Shown one piece after another: positions 23,981 to 31,982 of a DNA stretch of 32,514 bases; position 1 is the stretch's first letter; every line of letters starts with the position of its first letter. The notes beneath the pieces are model-generated. The model worked only from the letters and a program-made list of their open reading frames with translations. It made no database searches and had not been told where the DNA came from. The stretch lies in the NCBI GenBank assembly GCA_023663685.1, contig JAMPHB010000015.1, forward strand, positions 1 through 32,514, in the 5' to 3' direction. The stretch is from Blautia sp. Lineage in GTDB: Bacteria; Bacillota; Clostridia; Lachnospirales; Lachnospiraceae. The position numbers and the translations under genes were made by a program.

Positions 23981-24009
23981 TTGTTGTGAAAATGAAAATG
24001 TGCTATGAT
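23981..24009 (+). promoter_or_regulatory. Promoter of the spermidine synthase-like gene
   Basis: TTGTTG (23981-23986), 17 bases, TATGAT (24004-24009) with an extended TGC before it. It lies about 40 bases before the start at 24048. Confidence 0.6.
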
Positions 24010-24047
24010 TTTACAATCGGGAGAATGTGTGGTGAGAGTAAGGAGAG

Positions 24048-25649
24048 ATGATTTTGAAGCAGAGAAAGAAATTGCTGGGCAGTAAACTGTATTTGTATTT
24101 GACGGAATTCTTTTCCGGCATGTCAGTGATGGCGGTGGAGCTTGGGGCGAGCAGGCTCTTAGCCCCCTATTTCAGTTCCTCCCAGATCGTGTGGACGATT
24201 ATTATCGGAACGATTATGATTGCCATGGCTCTTGGGAATGTCTGGGGCGGGCGCAGCGCCGACAGGGATCCGAACCCGGACAGGCTGTACGGGAGGCTTT
24301 TGATTGCGGCCGTGTGGATTGCGGCGATACCGGTGCTGGGAAAGTATATTATTGTGCTGATCTCGGGGCTTTTGATTGTCACGATTAGCAGCGGTTTTTT
24401 AGTGATTGCCGCATTTTTGAGCTGTATGGTGATTTTTGTATTTCCGCTGTTTCTGCTGGGGACGGTGACGCCCTCGCTGGCGAAGTATACGGTGGGCAGG
24501 CTGGAGGACAGCGGCAGAACTATCGGCGCGCTGGGCGCGTACAATACCATCGGAAGCATTATCGGAACTTTTGTGCCGACCTTTCTCTCCATCCCGGCGG
24601 TGGGGACGGGCGTGACCTTTTTAATCTTTGCGGGCATTCTGTTTGCCCTTGCGCTGATTTATTTTATCTGTGAGAAAAAAAGCCCCGTCAAATGCATTGC
24701 CGCCGCCCTGCTTTTTGCGGTGTGCTGTGTGTGTGGCCGCTCTGCGGGCTTCGCCTTCTGGGAGAGCGGACTGACCTACGAGGGGGAGTCGGTGTACAAC
24801 TATCTCCAGGTGAGGGACACGCCAAAAAGCACGATTTTGTCCACCAACGTACTCTTCGGCGTGCAGTCCATCACCATGAAGGGAGATTCCCTCACCGGCA
24901 TGTATTATGATTACGCGCTGGCGGCGCCGATGATGGCGGAAAAGGCGGAGTCTGTGCTGGTTCTCGGCATGGGAACCGGAACCTATGCCAGCCAGTGCAG
25001 CCGTTATTTTGAGGGCATGGAGATTGAGGGTGTGGAGATCGACGAAAAAATTACCGGGCTGGCGCACGAGTATTTTTCCCTGCCGGAGGATATTCCGGTG
25101 ACGACCTACGACGGCAGGGCGTTTTTAGAGGCGGATGACCGCACCTACGATGTGATTATGGTGGATGCCTATCAGGATATTACGATTCCTTTTCAGATGT
25201 CCAGCATCGAGTTTTTCATGCTGGTGCAAAAGCACTTAAATCCCGGCGGCGTCATGGTGGTCAACATGAATATGCACGCCGCGGAGGGGACGACGGACAT
25301 AAACACCTACCTCGCGGACACCATATCCGCGGTATTTGAGAATGTGTATACGGTCGATGTGCCGGGCTGCACGAACCGGGAGCTGTTTGCCTCCAATGCG
25401 GTGGATCTGCCGGGAAATCTTGCCGCCCGGGCGGCTGCGTCGGAGAATGCAGAGCTGAGGGAGCTGATGGGGCGGGTGGAAGACGGCCTTTGTGCCTATG
25501 AGTCCACGGGCTGTCTTTTGACCGATGACAAGGCTCCGGTGGAACTTCTGGGGATGCAGGTCATTGACAGTCTGATTGAAAATGAGATCGGCTACTACAA
25601 GGATATTTTTAAGGAACAGGGGATTCAGGGACTTTTGGATTCTCTATAG
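24048..25649 (+). CDS. Fused membrane-transporter/spermidine synthase-like protein
   Basis: A 533-residue protein: an N-terminal membrane half with six or seven helices (about 15-230) beginning LYLYLTEFFSGMSVMAVELGAS, and a C-terminal spermidine synthase-type methyltransferase fold (about 245-480). The fold shows VLVLGMGTGTYAS (nucleotide-binding glycine motif), IEGVEIDEKI, and MVDAYQDITIPF with the catalytic-type Asp. Such fused proteins are widespread in bacteria; some may make polyamines, but the substrate here is open. The ribosome site AAGGAG is only two bases from the ATG, so the in-frame TTG at 24054, eight bases away, could be the real start. Confidence 0.82.
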   Translation: MILKQRKKLLGSKLYLYLTEFFSGMSVMAVELGASRLLAPYFSSSQIVWTIIIGTIMIAMALGNVWGGRSADRDPNPDRLYGRLLIAAVWIAAIPVLGKYIIVLISGLLIVTISSGFLVIAAFLSCMVIFVFPLFLLGTVTPSLAKYTVGRLEDSGRTIGALGAYNTIGSIIGTFVPTFLSIPAVGTGVTFLIFAGILFALALIYFICEKKSPVKCIAAALLFAVCCVCGRSAGFAFWESGLTYEGESVYNYLQVRDTPKSTILSTNVLFGVQSITMKGDSLTGMYYDYALAAPMMAEKAESVLVLGMGTGTYASQCSRYFEGMEIEGVEIDEKITGLAHEYFSLPEDIPVTTYDGRAFLEADDRTYDVIMVDAYQDITIPFQMSSIEFFMLVQKHLNPGGVMVVNMNMHAAEGTTDINTYLADTISAVFENVYTVDVPGCTNRELFASNAVDLPGNLAARAAASENAELRELMGRVEDGLCAYESTGCLLTDDKAPVELLGMQVIDSLIENEIGYYKDIFKEQGIQGLLDSL

Positions 25650-25659
25650 GAGACGGGGA

Positions 25660-26508
25660 ATGGAAGAGAAAAACGCGGCGGAGATTGAGGAGAGCCTGCG
25701 GAAGAAATTTAGAAAGAACATCTGGTGTAAGTTTACCCGGGGAATACGGGAGTATGAGCTGCTGCAGGAGGGGGACAGAGTCGCGGTCTGCATCTCCGGC
25801 GGCAAGGATTCCATGCTGATGGCAAAGCTGTTTCAGGAGTTAAAGAGGCACAACAAGTTTGCATTTTCCACAGAGTTTCTGGTGATGGATCCGGGCTACA
25901 GCCCGAAGAACCGGAGAGCCATCGAGGAGAACGCAGAAAGGCTTCATGTGCCGGTGCGGATTTTTGAATCGGATATCTTTGAGTCGGTGCTCCATGTGGA
26001 CAAAAATCCCTGCTATCTCTGCGCACGGATGCGCAGGGGGCATCTGTACAGTCAGGCGAAAGCGCTGGGCTGTAACAAAATCGCTCTGGGACACCATTAT
26101 GACGATGTGATTGAGACGATTCTTATGGGAATGCTCTACGGGGCGCAGGTGCAGACCATGATGCCGAAGCTGCACAGCACAAATTTTCCGGGGATGGAGC
26201 TGATCCGGCCCATGTATCTGGTGCGGGAGGAGGATATCGAGCACTGGCGGGATTACAACGGCCTGCATTTTCTCCAGTGCGCCTGCCGTTTCACGGAGAA
26301 TTGCAGCACCTGCGGGGAGAACGGACAGAGTGATTCCAAACGCCTGGAAATCAAGCGTCTGATCCGCCAGCTTCGGGAAATCAATCCCTTCGTGGAGGGA
26401 AATATTTTTAAGAGCGTGGAGAATGTGAACCTGAGTACGGTGATCGCTTATAAGAAGGACGGGGTAAAGCATCGGTTTTTGGAGGATTATGAGAGCTTCT
26501 CCCCTTAA
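25660..26508 (+). CDS. ttcA: TtcA-type tRNA 2-thiolation protein (PP-loop ATPase)
   Basis: A 282-residue protein of the TtcA/TilS superfamily. The ATP pyrophosphatase P-loop is SGGKDS (46-51). Two cysteines in PCYLCARMRRG (Cys118, Cys121) and more at 207 and 209 in LQCACRF, with a CSTC later, would bind the iron-sulphur cluster used for thiolation. GHHYDDVIETILMG is a family signature. E. coli TtcA makes 2-thiocytidine at tRNA position 32; the same role is likely but not certain. It starts ten bases after the upstream gene, with TAGGAG as ribosome site. Confidence 0.82.
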   Translation: MEEKNAAEIEESLRKKFRKNIWCKFTRGIREYELLQEGDRVAVCISGGKDSMLMAKLFQELKRHNKFAFSTEFLVMDPGYSPKNRRAIEENAERLHVPVRIFESDIFESVLHVDKNPCYLCARMRRGHLYSQAKALGCNKIALGHHYDDVIETILMGMLYGAQVQTMMPKLHSTNFPGMELIRPMYLVREEDIEHWRDYNGLHFLQCACRFTENCSTCGENGQSDSKRLEIKRLIRQLREINPFVEGNIFKSVENVNLSTVIAYKKDGVKHRFLEDYESFSP

Positions 26509-26514
26509 AATGGA

Positions 26515-26543
26515 TTGCTTTTATCGGACGAAGTTGGTATGAT
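26515..26543 (+). promoter_or_regulatory. Promoter of the HD-GYP gene pair
   Basis: TTGCTT (26515-26520), 17 bases, TATGAT (26538-26543) with extended TGG. The -35 match is poor but the extended -10 compensates. It lies 38 bases before the start of the first HD-GYP gene. Confidence 0.5.
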
Positions 26544-26580
26544 AGGTATGTAATTTGAAAAGCTATAGGAGGGTGTAACC

Positions 26581-27687
26581 ATGGATGAGGTGTTAGAGAA
26601 GAAAACCATATTGATCGCGGATGATGAGGAAGTGAACCGGGAGATATTAAAGCAGATTTTTGCGGAACAGTTTCAGGTTCTCGAGGCCGCGGACGGACAG
26701 GAGGCGACGGAGATTCTGGACGCCAACCCGGAAAAAATCGTGATGCTGTTTCTGGATCTGATCATGCCGAAAAAAACGGGGCTGCAGGTGATGGAGCACA
26801 TGAAGGAGAACGGCTATATGGAAAGAATCCCGGTGATTATGATTACCGGTGAGGCGACGGTGGAATCGGATATTAAGGCATATGAGTATGGCGCATCCGA
26901 TATTATCTATAAGCCGTTTGCACCCGCGGTCGTCATGCGCCGCACCATCAATCTTTTAGAGCTGTTCGAGAACCGGATCCGTATGGAGGAAAAGCTTGCG
27001 AGGCGCACGAAGGCACTGGCGGATGCGCGGGAGCGGCTGGAGAAGAACAACGAATTTTTGATCAATGCCCTGAGTTCTGTGGTGGAGTTCCGAAGCCAGG
27101 AATCCGGCGAGCATATCAGGCGGGTGAAGTATTTTACGCGCATTCTTTTAAATTTTATGCAGAAATATTATCCCGAGTACGGACTCACCAAGGAGCAGAT
27201 TGACCTGATCGTCTATGCCTCCGCCCTGCATGATATCGGAAAGATCGCGATTCCCGACCGTATTCTGTTAAAGCCCGGAAAGCTTACGCCGACGGAGTTT
27301 GAGGAGATGAAAAAGCATACGACCGAGGGCTGTAAGATTCTGGAGAAGTTCAAGCAGGAGGAGAGTGATTTTTACCGGTATTGCTATGATATATGCAGAT
27401 ACCACCATGAGCGCTATGACGGCAATGGATACCCGGACGGACTCGTGGGGGAGGAAATCCCAATCTGGGCGCAGGTTGTATCCATTGTGGACGTCTTTGA
27501 TGCGCTGGTCAGCAAGCGCGTGTATAAGCTGCCGTACCCGACCGGCGAGGCAGTGCGGATGATTCAGGACGGGGAATGCGGTGAGTTTTCTCCGAAGATC
27601 ATGGACTGCTTTAATCTGGCGAAGGAGGATCTCTGCCAGACTGCGGAGGCGATTTCCTATATTGACTCGGACGGACAGCGCGAATAA
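26581..27687 (+). CDS. Response regulator with HD-GYP c-di-GMP phosphodiesterase domain
   Basis: A 368-residue cytoplasmic protein. The receiver domain (about 9-125) has the acidic pair IADDEE, phospho-acceptor Asp59 in FLDLIMP, and the conserved lysine in YKPF. A helical linker (128-155) leads to an HD-GYP domain (about 158-350) with HD at His217-Asp218 in ALHDIGKIAIPD and HHERYDGNGYP at 275-285. All metal and signature residues appear intact, so it should hydrolyse c-di-GMP when phosphorylated. The ribosome site AGGAGGGTG is well placed. No histidine kinase is adjacent; the gene is followed after 19 bases by a second HD-GYP gene. Confidence 0.93.
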   Translation: MDEVLEKKTILIADDEEVNREILKQIFAEQFQVLEAADGQEATEILDANPEKIVMLFLDLIMPKKTGLQVMEHMKENGYMERIPVIMITGEATVESDIKAYEYGASDIIYKPFAPAVVMRRTINLLELFENRIRMEEKLARRTKALADARERLEKNNEFLINALSSVVEFRSQESGEHIRRVKYFTRILLNFMQKYYPEYGLTKEQIDLIVYASALHDIGKIAIPDRILLKPGKLTPTEFEEMKKHTTEGCKILEKFKQEESDFYRYCYDICRYHHERYDGNGYPDGLVGEEIPIWAQVVSIVDVFDALVSKRVYKLPYPTGEAVRMIQDGECGEFSPKIMDCFNLAKEDLCQTAEAISYIDSDGQRE

Positions 27688-27706
27688 TACGCAGGGGAGA
27701 AGATGA

Positions 27707-29059
27707 ATGAATCTGGCATACAATATTGACTTTGAAATAGTGGGAATCATCTATGTGCTGGTAGTTTATGCGGCATTAAGCATTTATTATTCCAATCAGT
27801 CAAAGATCAATAAAAAATTCAAGGTGGTTGTGAAGTGTCTTCTGGCAACGGAGATTATGGACATTGTAACAGCCATAACCATAAGCTACGGAAGCGTGAT
27901 TCCGCCAGTACTGAACATACTTTTGAATACCATCTATTTTGTACTGACATTCAGTCTTGGGTACTTTTTTCTCCGGTATGTGGAAAGCTATGTCGAGGGA
28001 AACGAGCAGATGGCCAAAAGCATACATATCAATAAAACAGGTTATATCCTGCTGCTGGCCCTGCTTGCTTTCAATATGTTTTTTGGTTTTCTGTTCACCT
28101 TTCATGCCGATGGGACATATGTACATGGAGGACTGTACTTTTTAGTCTATATTGTGCCGTTATATTATGTACTGTTTTCGCTGCTGGTGCTGATCAGGAA
28201 CCAGAGATTTTTCAATACGAAGCAGAAAATATCCATTGGCGTATATATTATTATGTGTCTGGTGGGGCCGCTTATGCAGATGCTGCTGCTCCCGAATGTT
28301 TTGCTGAGTGTGTTTACGCCTTCAATCGCGATTCTGATTATTCTGTTTTCCATGGAGACGCCGGACTACCAGCTTCTGATGAAAACACTTGCCGAGCTGG
28401 ATGACCTTCGGAAGAATCTGCAGATCGAGGTGAAGAGGCAGACGAAAACGGCGGAAGACAGAAGGGAAAAGGTGGAACGGCTCTCCGAGCAGGTAATTCT
28501 GACGCTTGCCCGGACCATCGACGCAAAGGATAAGTATACCAACGGCCATTCGGAAAGAGTTGCGGCTTATTCAAGAGAAATCGCAAAAAGACTGGGCATG
28601 TCCGAACAGGAGCAGCAGGAAATCTATTATATGGGTCTTTTGCACGATATTGGGAAGATAGGAATATCGGACACGATCATCAATAAAAGTGAAAAGCTGA
28701 CCGACGAGGAGTACCGGATGATGCGAAAGCACCCGGAGATGGGGGGGCAGATTCTCGCCAATATATCGGAGATCCCGGGCATTGCAATCGGAGCGAAATA
28801 CCATCACGAAAAATTTGACGGAACCGGTTATCCCTACGGGGTGGCGGGAGAGGATATTCCGTTTCAGGCAAGAATCATCGGAATCGCGGACGCTTACGAT
28901 GCGATGGCCTCAAAGCGGAGCTACCGCGACGTCCTGCCGCAGCAGACAGTCCGCGGGGAAATCAAAAATGGAAGGGGAACACAGTTTGATCCCAGGTGTA
29001 CGGACGTCATGCTGCAGATGATTGACGAGGATACAGAGTATCAGCTTTGCGAGCGTTAG
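27707..29059 (+). CDS. Membrane-bound HD-GYP c-di-GMP phosphodiesterase
   Basis: A 450-residue protein with about seven membrane helices (residues 10-215), a coiled-coil linker (about 225-262) and an HD-GYP domain (about 265-440). His313-Asp314 in LLHDIGKIGISD and HHEKFDGTGYP (366-376) are intact. The membrane part resembles sensor modules placed before GGDEF domains in Clostridia; the ligand is unknown. ATG 27707 follows AGGGGAGAAG; an ATG at 27703 is in another frame. It is probably co-transcribed with the response regulator. Confidence 0.92.
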   Translation: MNLAYNIDFEIVGIIYVLVVYAALSIYYSNQSKINKKFKVVVKCLLATEIMDIVTAITISYGSVIPPVLNILLNTIYFVLTFSLGYFFLRYVESYVEGNEQMAKSIHINKTGYILLLALLAFNMFFGFLFTFHADGTYVHGGLYFLVYIVPLYYVLFSLLVLIRNQRFFNTKQKISIGVYIIMCLVGPLMQMLLLPNVLLSVFTPSIAILIILFSMETPDYQLLMKTLAELDDLRKNLQIEVKRQTKTAEDRREKVERLSEQVILTLARTIDAKDKYTNGHSERVAAYSREIAKRLGMSEQEQQEIYYMGLLHDIGKIGISDTIINKSEKLTDEEYRMMRKHPEMGGQILANISEIPGIAIGAKYHHEKFDGTGYPYGVAGEDIPFQARIIGIADAYDAMASKRSYRDVLPQQTVRGEIKNGRGTQFDPRCTDVMLQMIDEDTEYQLCER

Positions 29060-29081
29060 AGAGTGCGGGCGTAATTATCTA

Positions 29082-29111
29082 TTGTTCAAATTTCTGAATA
29101 AGTGTTATACT
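29082..29111 (+). promoter_or_regulatory. Promoter of the Panacea antitoxin gene
   Basis: TTGTTC (29082-29087), 18 bases, TATACT (29106-29111) with an extended TGT. It lies 24 bases before the start codon at 29136. Confidence 0.55.
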
Positions 29112-29135
29112 ATAAACGCGAAGGGGGGCAAAACA

Positions 29136-29567
29136 ATGGCAAATGTTTTTGATACGGCGAAATATATTCTTGAGCAATCCGGCCCGATGTCAACAATGAA
29201 GCTCCAGAAGCTATGCTATTATTCTCAGGCATGGGCGCTGGTCTGGGATGATTCTCCTTTATTTGAGGAGGACTTTCAGGCATGGGCGAATGGTCCGGTA
29301 TGTCCTGAGCTTTTTTTCAAAACACAGGGGAAGTATATGGCAAATGCCAGTGATGAAACTGGTGGTGAGGGAGATTTATCTGATAATCAGAATGATACTA
29401 TTGACAGGGTACTGGCGCATTATGGCGGGCAAAATGCCCAGTGGCTCAGCCAGCTGACACATATGGAGGAGCCGTGGATGAAAGCGCGGGAGGGAGTTCC
29501 TTCCGGTGCAGGATGCGCGAATGTGATTACAAAGGAAAGCATGGCATTATATTATGGCGGTCTCTAA
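29136..29567 (+). CDS. Panacea-domain (DUF4065, SocA-like) antitoxin
   Basis: A 143-residue protein matching the Panacea/DUF4065 family, whose members neutralise varied toxins. FDTAKYILEQSG, STMKLQKLCYYSQAWAL, FEEDFQAWANGPV and the C-terminal VITKESMALYYGGL are typical. The ATG at 29136 has a poly-G ribosome site (AAGGGGGG) upstream. Its last 14 bases overlap the start of the next frame, the usual toxin-antitoxin arrangement. The toxin frame is truncated (next entry), so this may be an orphan antitoxin. Confidence 0.85.
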   Translation: MANVFDTAKYILEQSGPMSTMKLQKLCYYSQAWALVWDDSPLFEEDFQAWANGPVCPELFFKTQGKYMANASDETGGEGDLSDNQNDTIDRVLAHYGGQNAQWLSQLTHMEEPWMKAREGVPSGAGCANVITKESMALYYGGL

Positions 29568-29577
29568 GAGAAAAAAA
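29541..29577 (+). repeat. Direct repeat, copy 1 (antitoxin end / toxin start)
   Basis: This stretch recurs at 29991-30026 with two mismatches. Both copies encode MALYYGG followed by a stop and, in the overlapping frame, MA-SKRKK. It marks the antitoxin/toxin junction. Confidence 0.9.
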
Positions 29578-29763
29578 GAAGTAAAACAGAAGGAAAATCC
29601 TAACGGGAAATGTATCGCTCAGGGGGGAGAACCTGAGCGATATTATTCAGAAAATCCTGCATGGACTTTCGCAAATTCAGATCAGGAAATGTGGGCATTC
29701 TCGCAGGAACACATCGGAGAATTGTTATGGACAGAGATAAATGCAGAAAATATGAAAATGTGA
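29554..29763 (+). pseudogene. Truncated toxin partner of the Panacea antitoxin
   Basis: The frame starts within the antitoxin gene (14-base overlap) and encodes 69 residues: a basic start MAVSKRKKEVKQKE, then CIAQGGEPERYYSENPAWTF, then DQEMWAFSQEHIGELLWTEI. This resembles the N-terminus of a longer Panacea-linked toxin family as I recall it. After LLWTEI the frame runs into sequence that, in another frame, is a methyltransferase, and soon ends. So only the N-terminal part of the toxin seems to remain, with the join near 29735-29742. Whether the short product still acts is unknown. Confidence 0.6.
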
Positions 29764-29943
29764 AGCTGCGCTGCGCAGATATGACACATTTAAAATGTGC
29801 CGCCAAATTTGATAAGGTAGTTGCGGGAAATGTGATTCATTTGCTGGAGAATCCCTATGCCGCATTAAAAGAGATGGAGCGGGTATGTAGGGCTGGGGGG
29901 AAGATCATTATTCCAACCTACATCAATGAATCTGGAAAGAATG
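29727..29943 (+). pseudogene. Fragment of a class I SAM-dependent methyltransferase
   Basis: In the frame of 29727 the sequence reads as the middle and C-terminal part of a class I methyltransferase: YENVKLRCADMTHL, FDKVVAGNVIHLLENPYAAL, ERVCRAGGKIIIPTY. The SAM-binding glycine motif and N-terminus are absent, as is the end. It abuts the toxin fragment on the left and the antitoxin remnant on the right. Confidence 0.65.
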
Positions 29944-29946
29944 CCG

Positions 29947-30033
29947 TGCGCGGTTGCGGTGATTACGAAGCAGAGCCGGTGAAATGAAGTATGGCATTAT
30001 ATTATGGCGGCATCTAAGAGAAAAAAGATGTAG
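29947..30033 (+). pseudogene. Remnant of a second Panacea antitoxin/toxin junction
   Basis: 29947-29976 reads CAVAVITKQS, matching the CANVITKES stretch near the end of the intact antitoxin. A 14-base insertion (29977-29990) breaks the frame. 29991-30017 then reads MALYYGGI and stop, and the overlapping frame 30004-30033 reads MAASKRKKM and stop, the start of a toxin. It is thus the scar of a second copy of the same toxin-antitoxin locus. Confidence 0.7.
29991..30026 (+). repeat. Direct repeat, copy 2
   Basis: Matches 29541-29577 except at two positions. The 450-base spacing corresponds to the toxin fragment, the methyltransferase fragment and the antitoxin remnant. Confidence 0.9.
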
Positions 30034-30059
30034 TTAGAATTGATTTGAAAGGATAAAAC

Positions 30060-31124
30060 ATGGCTGATATAGAACAGAGAACATTGAATTTTTTGAAGTG
30101 GTATGAAGAGAATGAAGAAAAGTATTCAGATTTCGCTCAATATGTATTGGAAAAAGTGCTTGATGCTTTAAATGAAAGAGCCATGTTACATGCATATCAT
30201 TCTAGTAGAGCTAAGAAATTAGCAAGTCTAATGGATAAATGTGCGAAAAAGATATACGATGAAGGAACCAAAAGTTATATTTTAAAATATAATGATCCAA
30301 GGAACCAAATAACCGATTTGGCTGGTGTAAGAATAGTTTGTTATTTGCCTCAGGATGTAGTTCCGGTTCAGCGTATTGTTGAAAATATGTTTGATATAGA
30401 TAAAGATAACAGTAATGATAAAATTGATTTTTTAAAGTCAGACAAAGTTGGTTATCTATCGGTGCATTATATAATATCTTTAAAAGAGACGCAACTCTCA
30501 ACTGAACAACGAAAATATAGAGGAATGAAATGTGAAATTCAATTGCGAACAGTCTTACAAGATGCCTAGTCTCAGGTTTTCCATGATAGACAGTATAAGA
30601 GTAATATGGCAAATACGGAGATTCCTGCAGAAATGATTAGAGAGACTAATTTAGTTTCCGGAGCTTTGGAATTGCTTGACAATGAGATAGGACGTCTGGT
30701 AAAGCGATATGATGATTTGACAGAGCGGATTAGTAATACTATTTATCAAGAGTTATTGGATCGTACAATTGATAAAGAGAGTCTGGAAAAATATTTTAAA
30801 ATAAAGTTTATCCGACTGGGTTCCAGATTTTACAGTTATGATGATATAAGCATTATGTTGAAAAAATATGGATTAATTACAATTAGAGATATAGATATGT
30901 TGTTTGATGATGGATTGGTTCAAGCAATATACGCACTTAAAATACAATTAACCATAGATAAAATTTTAATGTATGGAATGATTGTTAGTAATATGGATAA
31001 ATTTTTTGAAATAGAAGAAAATAGAAAAATAATTATAAGCCAGGAAGCGTATAAACTTTTGGAAATGTTTGTTGATATTGGTGATGCATGCAAAAGATAT
31101 AATTTACAAATAAAGGAGAATTAA
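30060..31124 (+). pseudogene. RelA/SpoT-domain nucleotide synthetase broken by an in-frame TAG
   Basis: Two open stretches in one frame (30060-30569 and on to 31124) join into a 354-codon gene split only by TAG at 30567-30569 (codon 170). The first part is a RelA/SpoT nucleotidyltransferase domain: ITDLAGVRIVCYL (Asp86, Gly89, Arg91), KVGYLSVHYII, and CEIQLRTVLQDA (159-169). The family continues with a Trp and an acidic/HD stretch, and here SQVFHDRQYK follows the stop, so the change looks like TGG to TAG. The C-terminal 180 residues are helical and unrecognised. Such proteins make (p)ppGpp or act as ToxSAS-like toxins that pyrophosphorylate tRNA or nucleotides. The gene is AT-rich relative to its neighbours, suggesting transfer. 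Without read-through the product lacks the end of the synthetase fold; an ATG at 30606 could restart the second part. Confidence 0.75.
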
Positions 31125-31126
31125 AA

Positions 31127-31327
31127 ATGGAAGAGAAGAAGATGTTTAATATGAGTATTGAAATGGTGCGTAAGCAATGCAATGCTGGTGTGTTACATTG
31201 CGATAATAATGCACCTATAAGAAGAGGAGAGACCCTTGAACCATGCATTCGTGGAGCAAAGAAAATCGCGGATGATCCTGAATTGAAAAAGCTTGTAAAA
31301 GAAATATTGACTGGGAGAGGTGAATAA
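31127..31327 (+). CDS. Unrecognised 66-residue protein of the AT-rich cassette
   Basis: It starts two bases after the RelA-like gene, with AAGGAG eight bases before the ATG, and its stop overlaps the next start, so it is a true operon member. The sequence is hydrophilic with Cys at 18 and 25 and one later (EPCIRGAKK), and a helical, charged end (DDPELKKLVKEILTGRGE). No domain is recognised. Its size and place would suit an antitoxin or an accessory factor, but this is only inference. Confidence 0.7.
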   Translation: MEEKKMFNMSIEMVRKQCNAGVLHCDNNAPIRRGETLEPCIRGAKKIADDPELKKLVKEILTGRGE

Positions 31328-31896
31328 TGGGGAAAACTTGTTGGGATAACCTGGACTTTCAATACGAAGAGCCTTCGGAAGAGTACATTGATGAAGAGCT
31401 GTCAAAAATTGAACAGCAGCTGAATGAATTTTGTAATGTTACGGATATTGATGCTACAAGAATAGAAGTTAATGTGAAAACATTAAAGGATATCGTTGTC
31501 AGACTTGATATGAGACGTTTGTATTTTTGCATTTATCATAAAAGAATGGATGCAAATGAATATAAAATAAATACTGGTTTACTTGTGTTTTGGTTATTGA
31601 AACTGCGTCCATTTTGGATTAGAATTGAGGAAAATGATTCGGACGAATTTATCGAAATTGCAACATACGTTAATGAGAAAATATGTTTACATATTGTGTT
31701 GTCATTGCTAAGGGAATACAATAACGATTTTTTTCAGTATGGTAAAGATTTAGTTATGGCGTATACACAGGAATTAGAGTATTCTTTTAGGTATAGAGAT
31801 TTAAGTAAAGAGTCTATGTTTTTGTTATTTGATCCATTTTACTATTTATATTTTTATAATCAGTCAACGCAGGATCAGGGGACTGTTGTCATGTAG
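31327..31896 (+). CDS. Unrecognised 189-residue protein of the AT-rich cassette
   Basis: The ATG overlaps the upstream stop by one base (TAATG), with GGGAGAGG before it. The N-terminus is acidic (EEYIDEELSKIEQQLNEF). The middle has RLDMRRLYFCIYHKR and the hydrophobic LLVFWLLKLRPFWIRI. The rest is probably helical and aromatic-rich (FDPFYYLYFYNQ). One hydrophobic segment could touch a membrane, but no signal peptide is seen. I do not recognise the family. It is AT-rich like the two genes before it. Confidence 0.75.
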   Translation: MGKTCWDNLDFQYEEPSEEYIDEELSKIEQQLNEFCNVTDIDATRIEVNVKTLKDIVVRLDMRRLYFCIYHKRMDANEYKINTGLLVFWLLKLRPFWIRIEENDSDEFIEIATYVNEKICLHIVLSLLREYNNDFFQYGKDLVMAYTQELEYSFRYRDLSKESMFLLFDPFYYLYFYNQSTQDQGTVVM

Positions 31897-31982
31897 ATGA
31901 TTTATTTTGTACTGTTTTCCGAAATAGAGGGCATAGAAAATACTATAAAACGCTATTCAAATATCATGTGGAGGAAAAGCTG

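Noticed and set aside
29568-30059. Insertion sequence as the cause of the scrambled region
   Set aside because: No transposase and no terminal inverted repeats were found; the direct repeats are coding sequence of the toxin-antitoxin junction.
30567-30569. TAG read as pyrrolysine in the RelA/SpoT gene
   Set aside because: The position is a Trp in the family and not an active-site place known for pyrrolysine; a TGG to TAG change is simpler, and no pyl genes are visible.
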